Positions 26,522-34,617 of a stretch of 58,034 nt of DNA are shown in pieces. Where the stretch lies: assembly GCA_002691685.1 (NCBI GenBank), contig NZIQ01000031.1, positions 1-58,034 of the forward strand, written 5' to 3'. Both the position numbers and the translations under genes were made by a program. Source of the DNA: Flavobacteriaceae bacterium. Its GTDB lineage: Bacteria; Bacteroidota; Bacteroidia; Flavobacteriales; Flavobacteriaceae. Below the pieces are notes generated by a model, which saw only the letters and a program-made list of their open reading frames with translations, made no database searches and was not told the origin of the DNA. How positions within the stretch are numbered: the first letter of the stretch is position 1; every line of letters starts with the position of its first letter.

Positions 26522-28189
26522 ATGTCTAATATAGATTGGATTATTCTTTGTTCGACACTAGCTTTTATCGTTGTTTACGGCATATATAAAAGTACTTCAA
26601 AAGCTAGTGCAGAAAACTATTTGCGGGGTAAAGATGGCAGTAAATGGTGGACAATTGGGCTTTCGGTTATGGCTACCCAGGCTAGTGCTATTACCTTTTT
26701 ATCTACTCCTGGTCAGGCTTTTCACGATGGATTAGGATTTGTTCAGTTTTATTTTGGACTTCCAATTGCGATGATTGTAATTTCAAAATATTTTGTGCCC
26801 TTTTATTTTAAACGAAATGTATTTACCGCCTATGAGCTTTTAGAGAATAGATTTGATAAATCCACACGGACCCTTACAGCAATTTTATTTTTGGTGCAAA
26901 GAGGAATGGCTGCTGGTATCACTATTTTTGCCCCCTCTATTATTCTTTCAGCAGTGTTAGGATGGGATTTGAGGTTGCTCAACATTATTATAGGATCAAT
27001 TGTGGTTTCGTATACCGTTGTCGGTGGAACTGCCGCAGTCAACATCACCCAAAAGCAACAGATGACTGTTATTTTTACAGGCCTAATCTTCGTGTTCTTC
27101 TACTTGTTTCAGCTAATGCCTGAATCAGTGTCAAGTAATCGTGTTTTTGAAATCGCACAACTAAATTCAAAGCTCAACGCTTTAGATTTTAGCCTAGACC
27201 CTAAAAACAGATATACCTTTTGGAGTGGTATTACAGGTGGATTCTTTTTAGCTCTTGCTTATTTTGGAACAGATCAAAGTCAGGTTCAACGGTATCTATC
27301 AGGGAACTCTGTAAAAGAAAGTCAGTGGGGTTTATTTTTTAATGGAATCTTTAAAATCCCGCTTCAACTCTTTATACTTTTTCTTGGGGTATTGGTGTTT
27401 GTTTTCTACCAATTCAATTCTAGTCCTCTTCATTTCAATCCTTCGATTGAGAAAATGATTCAAAATTCCGCCTATGCTTCAGACTATAAAACTCTTCAAA
27501 ACGAATACGAACAAATCGAATTGAAAAGGCATGAGATTTATGCCTCTTCATCACCTATTGAAGATCAACAAGAGGAATTGCTTGCCTTGAATATAGTTGA
27601 AAAAGAATTGAGAACACAGACTAAGACATTGGCAACTCAAATAGATGAGAACGCTGTGGTCAACGATAAGGATTATGTTTTTATACATTTCATTTTAACT
27701 CAATTGCCTATTGGTCTAATCGGATTGTTATTGGCGGTTATACTATCTGCGGCAATGTCTTCAACCGCCTCTGAATTGAATGCTTTAGGTGTCACAACAG
27801 CTGTGGATATTTACGGACGACATTCGGGCAAAGAAATGACTAAAGAAGGGCTAGCCAAACAGACCAAATTATTTACCTTACTTTGGGGTATTGTAGCCAT
27901 TTTTATAGCGAGCATAGCTAACTTATTCGATAATCTCATTCAACTAGTGAATATCATCGGATCACTATTTTATGGAAATGTTCTGGGAATTTTTCTTGTA
28001 GCCTTCTTTACAAAACATATCAGTGCCAAAGCGGTATTCTCTGCTGCAATTTTAACTCAAATTGTAATCTTTGTCATCTATTTTATAGATGTCATAGGTT
28101 ACCTATGGCTCAATGCAATAGGATGCCTTTTATTGATTTTAACAGCTTCGATCGTTCAAATTATATCCAATCGGAATCAGGACACTTAG
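26522..28189 (+). CDS. SSS-family sodium:solute symporter
   Basis: A 555-residue inner-membrane symporter. The typical region with GSKWWTIGLSVMATQASAITFLSTPG and FVQFYFGLPIAMIVIS is near the N-terminus, and YTVVGGTAAVNITQKQQ is the signature in the fifth helix area. About 13 membrane helices can be counted. An unusual feature is a charged, coiled-coil-like insert at about residues 307-386, rich in Glu, Gln and Lys (YKTLQNEYEQIELKRHEIYA). The solute is unknown; the tight coupling to the PIG-L gene points to a sugar derivative, such as a deacetylated amino sugar, by inference. It ends one base before the convergent DUF2911 gene. Confidence 0.9.
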   Translation: MSNIDWIILCSTLAFIVVYGIYKSTSKASAENYLRGKDGSKWWTIGLSVMATQASAITFLSTPGQAFHDGLGFVQFYFGLPIAMIVISKYFVPFYFKRNVFTAYELLENRFDKSTRTLTAILFLVQRGMAAGITIFAPSIILSAVLGWDLRLLNIIIGSIVVSYTVVGGTAAVNITQKQQMTVIFTGLIFVFFYLFQLMPESVSSNRVFEIAQLNSKLNALDFSLDPKNRYTFWSGITGGFFLALAYFGTDQSQVQRYLSGNSVKESQWGLFFNGIFKIPLQLFILFLGVLVFVFYQFNSSPLHFNPSIEKMIQNSAYASDYKTLQNEYEQIELKRHEIYASSSPIEDQQEELLALNIVEKELRTQTKTLATQIDENAVVNDKDYVFIHFILTQLPIGLIGLLLAVILSAAMSSTASELNALGVTTAVDIYGRHSGKEMTKEGLAKQTKLFTLLWGIVAIFIASIANLFDNLIQLVNIIGSLFYGNVLGIFLVAFFTKHISAKAVFSAAILTQIVIFVIYFIDVIGYLWLNAIGCLLLILTASIVQIISNRNQDT

Positions 28190-28190
28190 A

Positions 28191-29033
28191 TTAGCGATTT
28201 GCCGCTATAAAGTCATTATTCATACGAACATAATCCATATTACCGGCACGCTCTGCAATCTCCAAAGAGGTTTCTGCGGCTTTTAAAGCGGAGGGTATAT
28301 CTCCTAAATCTTTATAAATCAATGATTTTAATCGATACATCCAATAAGCGTTGGTATTGCCATTAGTTGCAGTATCAATCCAAGATTTAGCAACAGAAAG
28401 TTCAAGTTTTTCTTCATGGTAGTATTGAGCCGCTCTGTAGTAATCAGATGTAGTCGGACTCGAATTCAAGACTTTTAGTATTGAGGCAACAGCAATTTCT
28501 TTTGTCATTAATTGAATTGGAATTTGCACTAGAGTAGTGTCCCAATGCAGATTTAAACTGCAGAAGTTATTGGTGATATCACCAATATAAATGGATAAAC
28601 TCTCTTCTAAATGATTGATTTCTTTAGCCGTCGCTTGAATTCGTAATACTACCATTTCTTCTTTGAATTCAGCAGGAAGACCCCAGTTATCGGTTGATTT
28701 ATAAAAAATTATTTCCCACTTTTCTTTTCCTGGTATGGTATATAAACTATACAATCCTTTTGTCAGCTTTTTCTCGTTAAGTAAAATATCTTCACTAACA
28801 CTAATTAGGGTATTTTCATTTGCTCCTGTTCTCCATAATTCACCATAAGGAACAAGGTTACCAAAAATAGCTCTACCTCTCTTTGCAGGTCTCGCATATT
28901 CGATTGTGAAATCGGTTAACCCCGCTTGTTGATGTATTTTCGTTTTAGGACTTGGTGCTGGAGTACGCAGTTGACTATAAAGAAAAGTTGAAATGCTCAA
29001 ACTCAACAGCAATGTAATAATCGTCTTTTTCAT
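28191..29033 (-). CDS. Secreted DUF2911 protein with TPR tail
   Basis: A 280-residue exported protein. After the signal peptide (MKKTIITLLLSLSISTFLYSQ) comes the DUF2911 domain, with the hallmark DFTIEYARPAKRGRAIFG and PYGELWRTGANENT, followed by strands ending NLHWDTTLVQIPI. The C-terminal third (about residues 185-275) is helical and looks like two TPR-like repeats (SDYYRAAQYYHEEK, AYWMYRLKSLIYKDLGDIPSALKAAETS). DUF2911 proteins are common and exported in Bacteroidota; their function is unknown. Confidence 0.9.
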   Translation of the reverse strand: MKKTIITLLLSLSISTFLYSQLRTPAPSPKTKIHQQAGLTDFTIEYARPAKRGRAIFGNLVPYGELWRTGANENTLISVSEDILLNEKKLTKGLYSLYTIPGKEKWEIIFYKSTDNWGLPAEFKEEMVVLRIQATAKEINHLEESLSIYIGDITNNFCSLNLHWDTTLVQIPIQLMTKEIAVASILKVLNSSPTTSDYYRAAQYYHEEKLELSVAKSWIDTATNGNTNAYWMYRLKSLIYKDLGDIPSALKAAETSLEIAERAGNMDYVRMNNDFIAANR

Positions 29034-29114
29034 ATTTGTATTTGTTGATAATTGTAAAAGTAGTACATTTTGATTTTCATTTTGTTTAATATTTTTGCGA
29101 TATCTTTGAACAAT

Positions 29115-29621
29115 ATGCCGTACGAATTACACGTCAAACAACTCATTCATTGCACACCAACTAAAGCATGGGATTTTCTGTGTGATGTCGATAATTTAGC
29201 AATTCTAACCCCCTCTTTTCTGCATTTCCAAACACAGTATAAATCTCACGACAAGGTTAAAAATGGGGTTGTTTTTGTTCATAAAATCAAACCTTTTTCT
29301 ATCATTGGTTTGACTTGGACCTCTTATATCACGCAATTTAAACAGGGTCATTCCTTCAGCGATATTCAATTAGATGGTCCTTACAAGACATGGATTCACC
29401 AACATATTGTTGAGGATCACCAAGGGGAAGGGTGTTTTGTTACTGACAAGGTTCTGTTTAGCCTGAAGTTCGGGCCACTGAACCCACTCCTGTATGCCCT
29501 TGTGGTAAAACCGAGTATTCTAAAAGCTTTCGAATTTAGACGACAAAAGATAGAAAGACTCTTCAATACAGAATCAGCCTTTCAAAAAAACTATGTATTA
29601 AACTTAAAGAAAATTAAATGA
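29115..29621 (+). CDS. SRPBCC (START-like) ligand-binding protein
   Basis: About 168 residues, started at the ATG at 29115 (MPYELHVKQLIHCTPTKAWD), since the longer frame from 29070 would add a hydrophobic stretch absent from the family. The fold is polyketide-cyclase/SRPBCC-like: early helix PTKAWDFLCDVDNLAILTPS, then strands GVVFVHKIKPF and SIIGLTWTSYITQFKQGHSF, and a C-terminal helix ALVVKPSILKAFEFRRQKIERLF. Its stop overlaps the start of the SDR gene (ATGA), and the SDR stop overlaps the photolyase start, giving a three-gene operon. The ligand is unknown. A possible promoter lies at TATCTTTG (29101-29108). Confidence 0.85.
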   Translation: MPYELHVKQLIHCTPTKAWDFLCDVDNLAILTPSFLHFQTQYKSHDKVKNGVVFVHKIKPFSIIGLTWTSYITQFKQGHSFSDIQLDGPYKTWIHQHIVEDHQGEGCFVTDKVLFSLKFGPLNPLLYALVVKPSILKAFEFRRQKIERLFNTESAFQKNYVLNLKKIK

Positions 29622-30307
29622 AAACATTTGTCATTATTGGTTCAACAACCGGAATAGGATTGAGTATTACCCAAAAATTGGTTCAAAACAATCAAGTTTT
29701 TGGAGTATCCCGAAGAGAATATTCTGAATTTAGCCATGCGAATTACACTCATTTCTCATTTGATGTTTTACAAGACTCATGGGAAAATGTTCCTTTTCCA
29801 GAACAAATTGATGGTTTAGTCTACTGTCCGGGTAGTATTCAATTAAAACCACTTAAAATGCTGACCGACAAGGTCATTCGCGAAGACATGGAAATCAATT
29901 TCTTTGGAGCCATTAATTGCATTAAAGCAGTAAGTGATCGTCTACAGCAAAACTCAAGTATCCTTCTTTTTTCAACTGTTGCCGTGCAACAAGGTATGCC
30001 ATTTCACGTAAGCATTTCCTCTGCCAAAGGTGCAATTGAAGGTCTTACTAGATCACTTGCTGCAGAGTTTGCTCCGAAGATAAGAGTAAATGCCATCGCC
30101 CCTTCTATTGTAGATACGCCGCTGGTCAAAAGATTACTGAACAATGATCGTAAACGCGACCTTATTTCAGATAAACATCCTTTAAAACGTGTAGGTGAAG
30201 TAAGTGATATTTCTGAATTGGCCTGCTTTTTACTCAGCGAATTAGCCTCTTGGATCACTGGTCAAGTTATTGGTGTTGATGGAGGAAAATCTAGTATCAG
30301 TTTGTAA
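29618..30307 (+). CDS. Short-chain dehydrogenase/reductase
   Basis: Classical SDR of 229 residues: cofactor loop TFVIIGSTTGIGLSITQKL, strand-end YCPGS in place of NNAG, catalytic Ser in SILLFSTVAVQ. The usual YxxxK appears to be VSISSAKGAIEG, so the tyrosine of the active site is replaced by Ser while the Lys is kept. The C-terminus has VRVNAIAPSIVDTPL-like and GVDGGKS segments. The lack of the catalytic Tyr leaves the reaction uncertain; it may be inactive or altered. Start and stop both overlap neighbours, so it is translated with the SRPBCC protein and photolyase. Confidence 0.87.
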   Translation: MKTFVIIGSTTGIGLSITQKLVQNNQVFGVSRREYSEFSHANYTHFSFDVLQDSWENVPFPEQIDGLVYCPGSIQLKPLKMLTDKVIREDMEINFFGAINCIKAVSDRLQQNSSILLFSTVAVQQGMPFHVSISSAKGAIEGLTRSLAAEFAPKIRVNAIAPSIVDTPLVKRLLNNDRKRDLISDKHPLKRVGEVSDISELACFLLSELASWITGQVIGVDGGKSSISL

Positions 30308-31617
30308 TGACAAAGACAGCTATCGTTTGGTTGCGCAGAGATTTGCGAATAGAAGACAATATTGCTTTAAACAGTGCATTATCTGAAGTAGAAAACATTC
30401 AGGTGCTTTTTATATTTGATTCAGCAATCTTAGATCGACTAGGAAAGGACGATGCACGCGTTAGTTTTATTTTTGAACAATTGCATTCTATTGATGAAAA
30501 ACTTAGAGAAAAGGGTTCTTCTTTGCTCATTCGTTATGGTTCTACTAAAGAAGTATTCGATGAACTCCATCATGATATATGTCTAAACTCGATTTACATC
30601 AATCACGACTATGAGCCCTACGCAATTGATAGAGATCAAAAGATAGCAGATTGGGCAGCTCAACACGGAATTAGATTCACGAGCAGCAAAGACCAGGTTA
30701 TTTTTGAAAAAAATGATGTGCTCAAAGACGATGGTAAACCATATGTGGTCTTTACACCCTATAAGCGAAAATGGATTCAGCACTATGAATCTTTGCCTAG
30801 GTACATTCAAAATAGAAAATATAATTGGTCTAATTTAAGACCCGTACACGAAGATGAGCATAAAATTACTACCCTTAAGGACATAGGCTTTAAACCTTCA
30901 ACTGTACCGCTACAAGAATTTGATTTGAGTTTGGATTTAATCGAGAATTACGAAGCCAAGCGTGACTTTCCTTCTGAAAATGGAACCTCACGAATCGGTG
31001 TTCATTTGAGATTTGGAACGATTTCTATTCGAACATTAGTAGAAAAGGCTTATGCGGCTAAAAACCATACTTTTTTAAGTGAATTGATATGGAGGGAATT
31101 TTTTATGCAGATTCTATGGCATTTTCCTCATACTATTAATCAATCATTTAAACCGAAATACGACCGCATTCAATGGAATAACAATCCTGAAGATTTTGAA
31201 CGATGGAAATCAGGTACTACTGGATATCCATTAGTGGATGCAGGTATGAGAGAACTAAACACCTCAGGATATATGCATAATAGAGTGCGAATGCTTTGTG
31301 CTAGCTTTTTGTGTAAACATTTACTTATCGACTGGCGATGGGGAGAGGCCTATTTTGCATCAAAACTATTGGACTTTGAACTTGCAAGCAATGTAGGTAA
31401 TTGGCAATGGGCTGCAGGAAGTGGTGTTGATGCTGCTCCTTACTTTAGAATATTTAACCCGGAATCTCAGATTAAAAAATTTGACCAACGTCTGGCATAC
31501 ATTTCAAAATGGGTGCCCGATTTTCAAGAACTCACCTACCCCCAACCCATTGTCGAACACAAATGGGCAAGAGAGCGTTGTTTAAAGGTGTATAAAGAAT
31601 CTCTAGAGTCCTTGTAA
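30307..31617 (+). CDS. phrB: Deoxyribodipyrimidine photolyase/cryptochrome
   Basis: A 436-residue photolyase that uses blue light to split pyrimidine dimers. The N-terminal antenna domain begins TAIVWLRRDLRIEDNIAL. The FAD-binding domain has LSELIWREFFMQILWH, the DAGMRELNTSGYMHNRVRM helix and the signature GNWQWAAGSGVDAAPYFRIF, with the tryptophans of the electron path (W in NWQWAAG and around LLIDWRWGEAYF). This matches class I photolyases; cryptochrome function cannot be excluded. It shares an overlapping stop/start with the SDR gene, and BLUF and pirin genes lie downstream, suggesting a light-response neighbourhood. Confidence 0.93.
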   Translation: MTKTAIVWLRRDLRIEDNIALNSALSEVENIQVLFIFDSAILDRLGKDDARVSFIFEQLHSIDEKLREKGSSLLIRYGSTKEVFDELHHDICLNSIYINHDYEPYAIDRDQKIADWAAQHGIRFTSSKDQVIFEKNDVLKDDGKPYVVFTPYKRKWIQHYESLPRYIQNRKYNWSNLRPVHEDEHKITTLKDIGFKPSTVPLQEFDLSLDLIENYEAKRDFPSENGTSRIGVHLRFGTISIRTLVEKAYAAKNHTFLSELIWREFFMQILWHFPHTINQSFKPKYDRIQWNNNPEDFERWKSGTTGYPLVDAGMRELNTSGYMHNRVRMLCASFLCKHLLIDWRWGEAYFASKLLDFELASNVGNWQWAAGSGVDAAPYFRIFNPESQIKKFDQRLAYISKWVPDFQELTYPQPIVEHKWARERCLKVYKESLESL

Positions 31618-31649
31618 TTTTGTAAATTCAGTTTCTTTTACAGCATATT

Positions 31650-33083
31650 ATGAAAAATATCTACATTATTCTTCTTGCTTTATTCATGCTGCCTTTTTCA
31701 GTGCAGGGTCAAAAATTAAGCAAGCACAAAAAAGAAATTATCAATTCTATTGAAAAGCATTCTGATAATCTAATAGCCATAAGTGATTCTATTTGGGCCT
31801 ATGCTGAGACTGCTTTTAATGAAACGAACTCTTCAAAATTACTCTCAGACTATGCCGAACGTCAGGGGTTTAAAGTAGTAAAAGGTGTTGCAGGCATGCC
31901 TACAGCATTTGTGGCTACCTATGGAAATGGTTCTCCAGTAATCAGTGTACTTGGTGAATTTGACGCCCTACCTGGAATTTCGCAAAAGACCAGTCCCGTT
32001 AAAGAAGCTCTGAACGAAGGTGCTGCTGGACATGGATGTGGCCATAATCTATTTGGAACAGCTTCACTCGGTGCTGCAATTGCGGTAAAAGAGCTTATTG
32101 AGGCTGGAAAAATCAAGGGTACAGTTAAGTTTATGGGTACTCCTGCCGAAGAGAAGTTTTTCGGAAAAATATGGATGGTCAATGAAGGTATTTGGAACGA
32201 TGTAGATGTAAACGTAAGTTGGCATCCCTCCGCTAAAATTGAAGCTGATGTGCAGTCTACATTGGCTTTAGTTGACTTTAAGGTCGAGTTTTTTGGTCAA
32301 ACAGCTCATGCTTCAGCTGATCCTTGGAATGGAAGATCGGCTTCTGATGCGCTTGAATTATATGCCTCTGGTATTAATTATTATAGAGAACACATCAAAC
32401 CAAGCGTTCGAATTCATTACCACATACAAGACGGTGGTCAGGTTGTGAATGTGGTTCCAGATTATTCAAAACTTTGGGTTCGTGTTAGAGACTCTAATAG
32501 GGATGGAATGATTCCAGTTTACGAACGAGTTAAAGAAATGGCAGAAGGCGCTGCTATTTTAGCAAACGTCAATTACAAGATTTCATTAATCTCAGGGATC
32601 TATGAAGTTCTTGTCAATAGAAGGGGTGGAGAAATCATGCAAAATAATTTAGAAATATTAGGGCCTATATCCTATACTGATGAGGAAATTGCGTTCGGAA
32701 AGAAGATTCAGATAGCCACAGAGAAGCCACAACTAGGCATAGATGGTACTATTCACCCATTATTAGATACTCGAGAAAACCCTGGAGGCGGCTCTACAGA
32801 TGTGGGCGACGTAAGTTGGAATGTGGCCAATATAAATTTAGGAGTAACCACTGCTCCTATAGATACTCCATGGCACTCTTGGGCTGTTGTCTCTTGTGCA
32901 GGAATGAGTATAGGTCACAAGGGTATGCTTTATGCTGCAAAAGCAATGAGCATGACAATGCTTGATTTATTTAAAAATCCAAAATATGTAGAAGAGGTAA
33001 AAGCGGAATATGTAGAGCGCAAAGGAGACGCTCAATATGAGGCGATTATACCTCCTGGTCCACCACCAATTGGACAACAATAA
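31650..33083 (+). CDS. Secreted M20-family amidohydrolase (AbgB-like)
   Basis: A 477-residue hydrolase. A signal peptide (MKNIYIILLALFMLPFSVQGQ) suggests export. The metal site is clear: GHGCGHNLFGTASLG, the catalytic Glu pair in GTPAEEKFFGK, SWHPSAKIEADV, and a late DTPWHSWAVVSCAGMSIGHK. The dimerisation domain includes FGQTAHASADPWNGRSA. Closest known relatives by motif are the p-aminobenzoyl-glutamate hydrolase B subunit and other IAL-type amidohydrolases, which cut N-acyl or aryl amide bonds. The substrate is unknown. A likely terminator follows within 10 bases. Confidence 0.9.
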   Translation: MKNIYIILLALFMLPFSVQGQKLSKHKKEIINSIEKHSDNLIAISDSIWAYAETAFNETNSSKLLSDYAERQGFKVVKGVAGMPTAFVATYGNGSPVISVLGEFDALPGISQKTSPVKEALNEGAAGHGCGHNLFGTASLGAAIAVKELIEAGKIKGTVKFMGTPAEEKFFGKIWMVNEGIWNDVDVNVSWHPSAKIEADVQSTLALVDFKVEFFGQTAHASADPWNGRSASDALELYASGINYYREHIKPSVRIHYHIQDGGQVVNVVPDYSKLWVRVRDSNRDGMIPVYERVKEMAEGAAILANVNYKISLISGIYEVLVNRRGGEIMQNNLEILGPISYTDEEIAFGKKIQIATEKPQLGIDGTIHPLLDTRENPGGGSTDVGDVSWNVANINLGVTTAPIDTPWHSWAVVSCAGMSIGHKGMLYAAKAMSMTMLDLFKNPKYVEEVKAEYVERKGDAQYEAIIPPGPPPIGQQ

Positions 33084-33090
33084 CGCCAAG

Positions 33091-33119
33091 AGCAGAGCAT
33101 TTTGCTGTGCTTATTTTTT
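33091..33119 (+). terminator. Probable rho-independent terminator after M20 hydrolase gene
   Basis: AGCAGAGCA (33091-33099), a 3-base loop and TGCTGTGCT (33103-33111) pair over 9 bases with one mismatch, followed by TATTTTTT. It lies 8 bases after the stop codon and ahead of the pirin gene. Confidence 0.5.
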
Positions 33120-33132
33120 ACTTTTATAAGCT

Positions 33133-34119
33133 ATGAAATTAACACCTCTGCAAAAAGGAGTGCCCTGGCCTACACAAGACCCTTTTCTTTTTTGCGTTTA
33201 TCATTTAGATCATTATCCTGCGGGAAATGAGCAAATGGGGATTGACAAAGAACTTCTTGCAGGCAGAAGCATAGGAAATGATTTTGACCCAAACCATAAA
33301 TGGCGAATGTATCACGGTCAATCCGTTCCAGGTTTTCCTGCCCATCCACACTGCGGATTTGAAACCATAACTTTTGTGCGAAAAGGTTATATAGATCACA
33401 GCGATTCTCTTGGTGCAGAAGCGCGATTTGGCGAAGGAGATGTGCAATGGATGACTGCAGGCTCTGGAGTTCAGCACTCCGAAATGTTTCCGTTACTCAA
33501 TAAAAAAGAGTTAAATAGATTGGAACTCTTTCAAATATGGTTAAACTTGCCTAAGAAGTCTAAAATAGTTCCACCCTATTTTCAAATGCTTTGGGAACAT
33601 GAAATACCTAAATTAAATGTAAAAGGTGTTGAAATAGAACTCATATATGGTTCACTTGAACCCCTTAAACAAAAGAAGTGCCCACCTGACTCCTGGGCTG
33701 CTGAGGTTGAAAATGAATTATGTGTGGCTCATTTTAAAATGAATAATGAGACGCAATTAACAATACCATCAAGTGAAAATTCGGTTATAAAATCGATATA
33801 TCTTTATGAAGGATGTCTTGAAATTAATGAGCAGTCCATAATTGAACCACACCAAATTATACTAGATTCCTCTAGGACTTATACGATTTTCTCCAAGCAA
33901 AAAAGTAAAATACTTCTACTCCAATCAAAGCCCATCAATGAACCCGTAGCCAAATATGGTCCCTTTGTGATGAATGAACAAAACGAAATAAATCAAAAAA
34001 TTAATGAGTTTCGTTTAACCTTCTTCGGAGGTTGGCCTTGGTCGAAAAACGATAATGTTCATTCTTCTGGTTTTAATAGATTCGCTAAATACCCAAATGG
34101 AAAAACTCAAAAGCCATAA
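33133..34119 (+). CDS. Pirin-family cupin protein
   Basis: A 328-residue bicupin. The N-terminal pirin domain retains the iron ligands: HPHCGFETITFVRKG (two His) and GSGVQHSEMFP (His and Glu). The second cupin (from about residue 180) carries no clear metal site. Bacterial pirins of this kind bind Fe and some oxidise quercetin; others act as regulators of central metabolism. No substrate can be assigned. It stands alone on the plus strand between the M20 hydrolase and BLUF genes. Confidence 0.9.
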   Translation: MKLTPLQKGVPWPTQDPFLFCVYHLDHYPAGNEQMGIDKELLAGRSIGNDFDPNHKWRMYHGQSVPGFPAHPHCGFETITFVRKGYIDHSDSLGAEARFGEGDVQWMTAGSGVQHSEMFPLLNKKELNRLELFQIWLNLPKKSKIVPPYFQMLWEHEIPKLNVKGVEIELIYGSLEPLKQKKCPPDSWAAEVENELCVAHFKMNNETQLTIPSSENSVIKSIYLYEGCLEINEQSIIEPHQIILDSSRTYTIFSKQKSKILLLQSKPINEPVAKYGPFVMNEQNEINQKINEFRLTFFGGWPWSKNDNVHSSGFNRFAKYPNGKTQKP

Positions 34120-34182
34120 TTGTTTTTATCAAGAATTTATATATTTTAGTATTGTTTAATTGACCTAACAACCAATACACAC

Positions 34183-34602
34183 ATGTATTCCATTATCTAT
34201 CGATCTGTAGCCGATGATTCATTTTCATTATCTGACATCTATGATATGCTCAGTAAAGCACGAGAACGAAACTTTAAACAAAACATTACTGGTTGTTTAT
34301 TGTATCATGAAAATGGATTTCTTCAACTCTTAGAAGGTGAACGCAAAGATGTACTTTCGCTTTACGAAAAAATAAGTGAGGACAATCGACATCACACTGT
34401 AGAATTAATTATAGAGGAAAAACAAAGTAATCGACTATTTAGGGATTGGAGCATGGCCTTTTTTGAATTTGAAGCTTTTGAATCAAAAGCAGCCATGAAA
34501 TTGATGCAAATCGATCAGATTTTTAAACACTCAAAAGCACATTTGGTAAATACTAGTTTGACCAAAACCTTCTTTGACCAAGCCAGAAGCATGCTTTTGT
34601 AA
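34183..34602 (+). CDS. BLUF-domain blue-light sensor
   Basis: A 139-residue protein that is essentially one BLUF domain. The flavin-binding pattern is preserved: Tyr6 in MYSIIYRS, Asn34 in KQNITGCLLYH, Gln48 in GFLQLLEGE, and Trp89/Met91 in FRDWSMAF. The short C-terminal helices (about residues 98-139) replace an output domain, so signalling must go through a partner protein. The Tyr-Gln pair is required for the blue-light response. A photolyase gene lies 2.5 kb upstream. No effector gene is adjacent, since the next gene, murA, is convergent. Confidence 0.93.
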   Translation: MYSIIYRSVADDSFSLSDIYDMLSKARERNFKQNITGCLLYHENGFLQLLEGERKDVLSLYEKISEDNRHHTVELIIEEKQSNRLFRDWSMAFFEFEAFESKAAMKLMQIDQIFKHSKAHLVNTSLTKTFFDQARSMLL

Positions 34603-34617
34603 ATGGCTTAATTTAAA

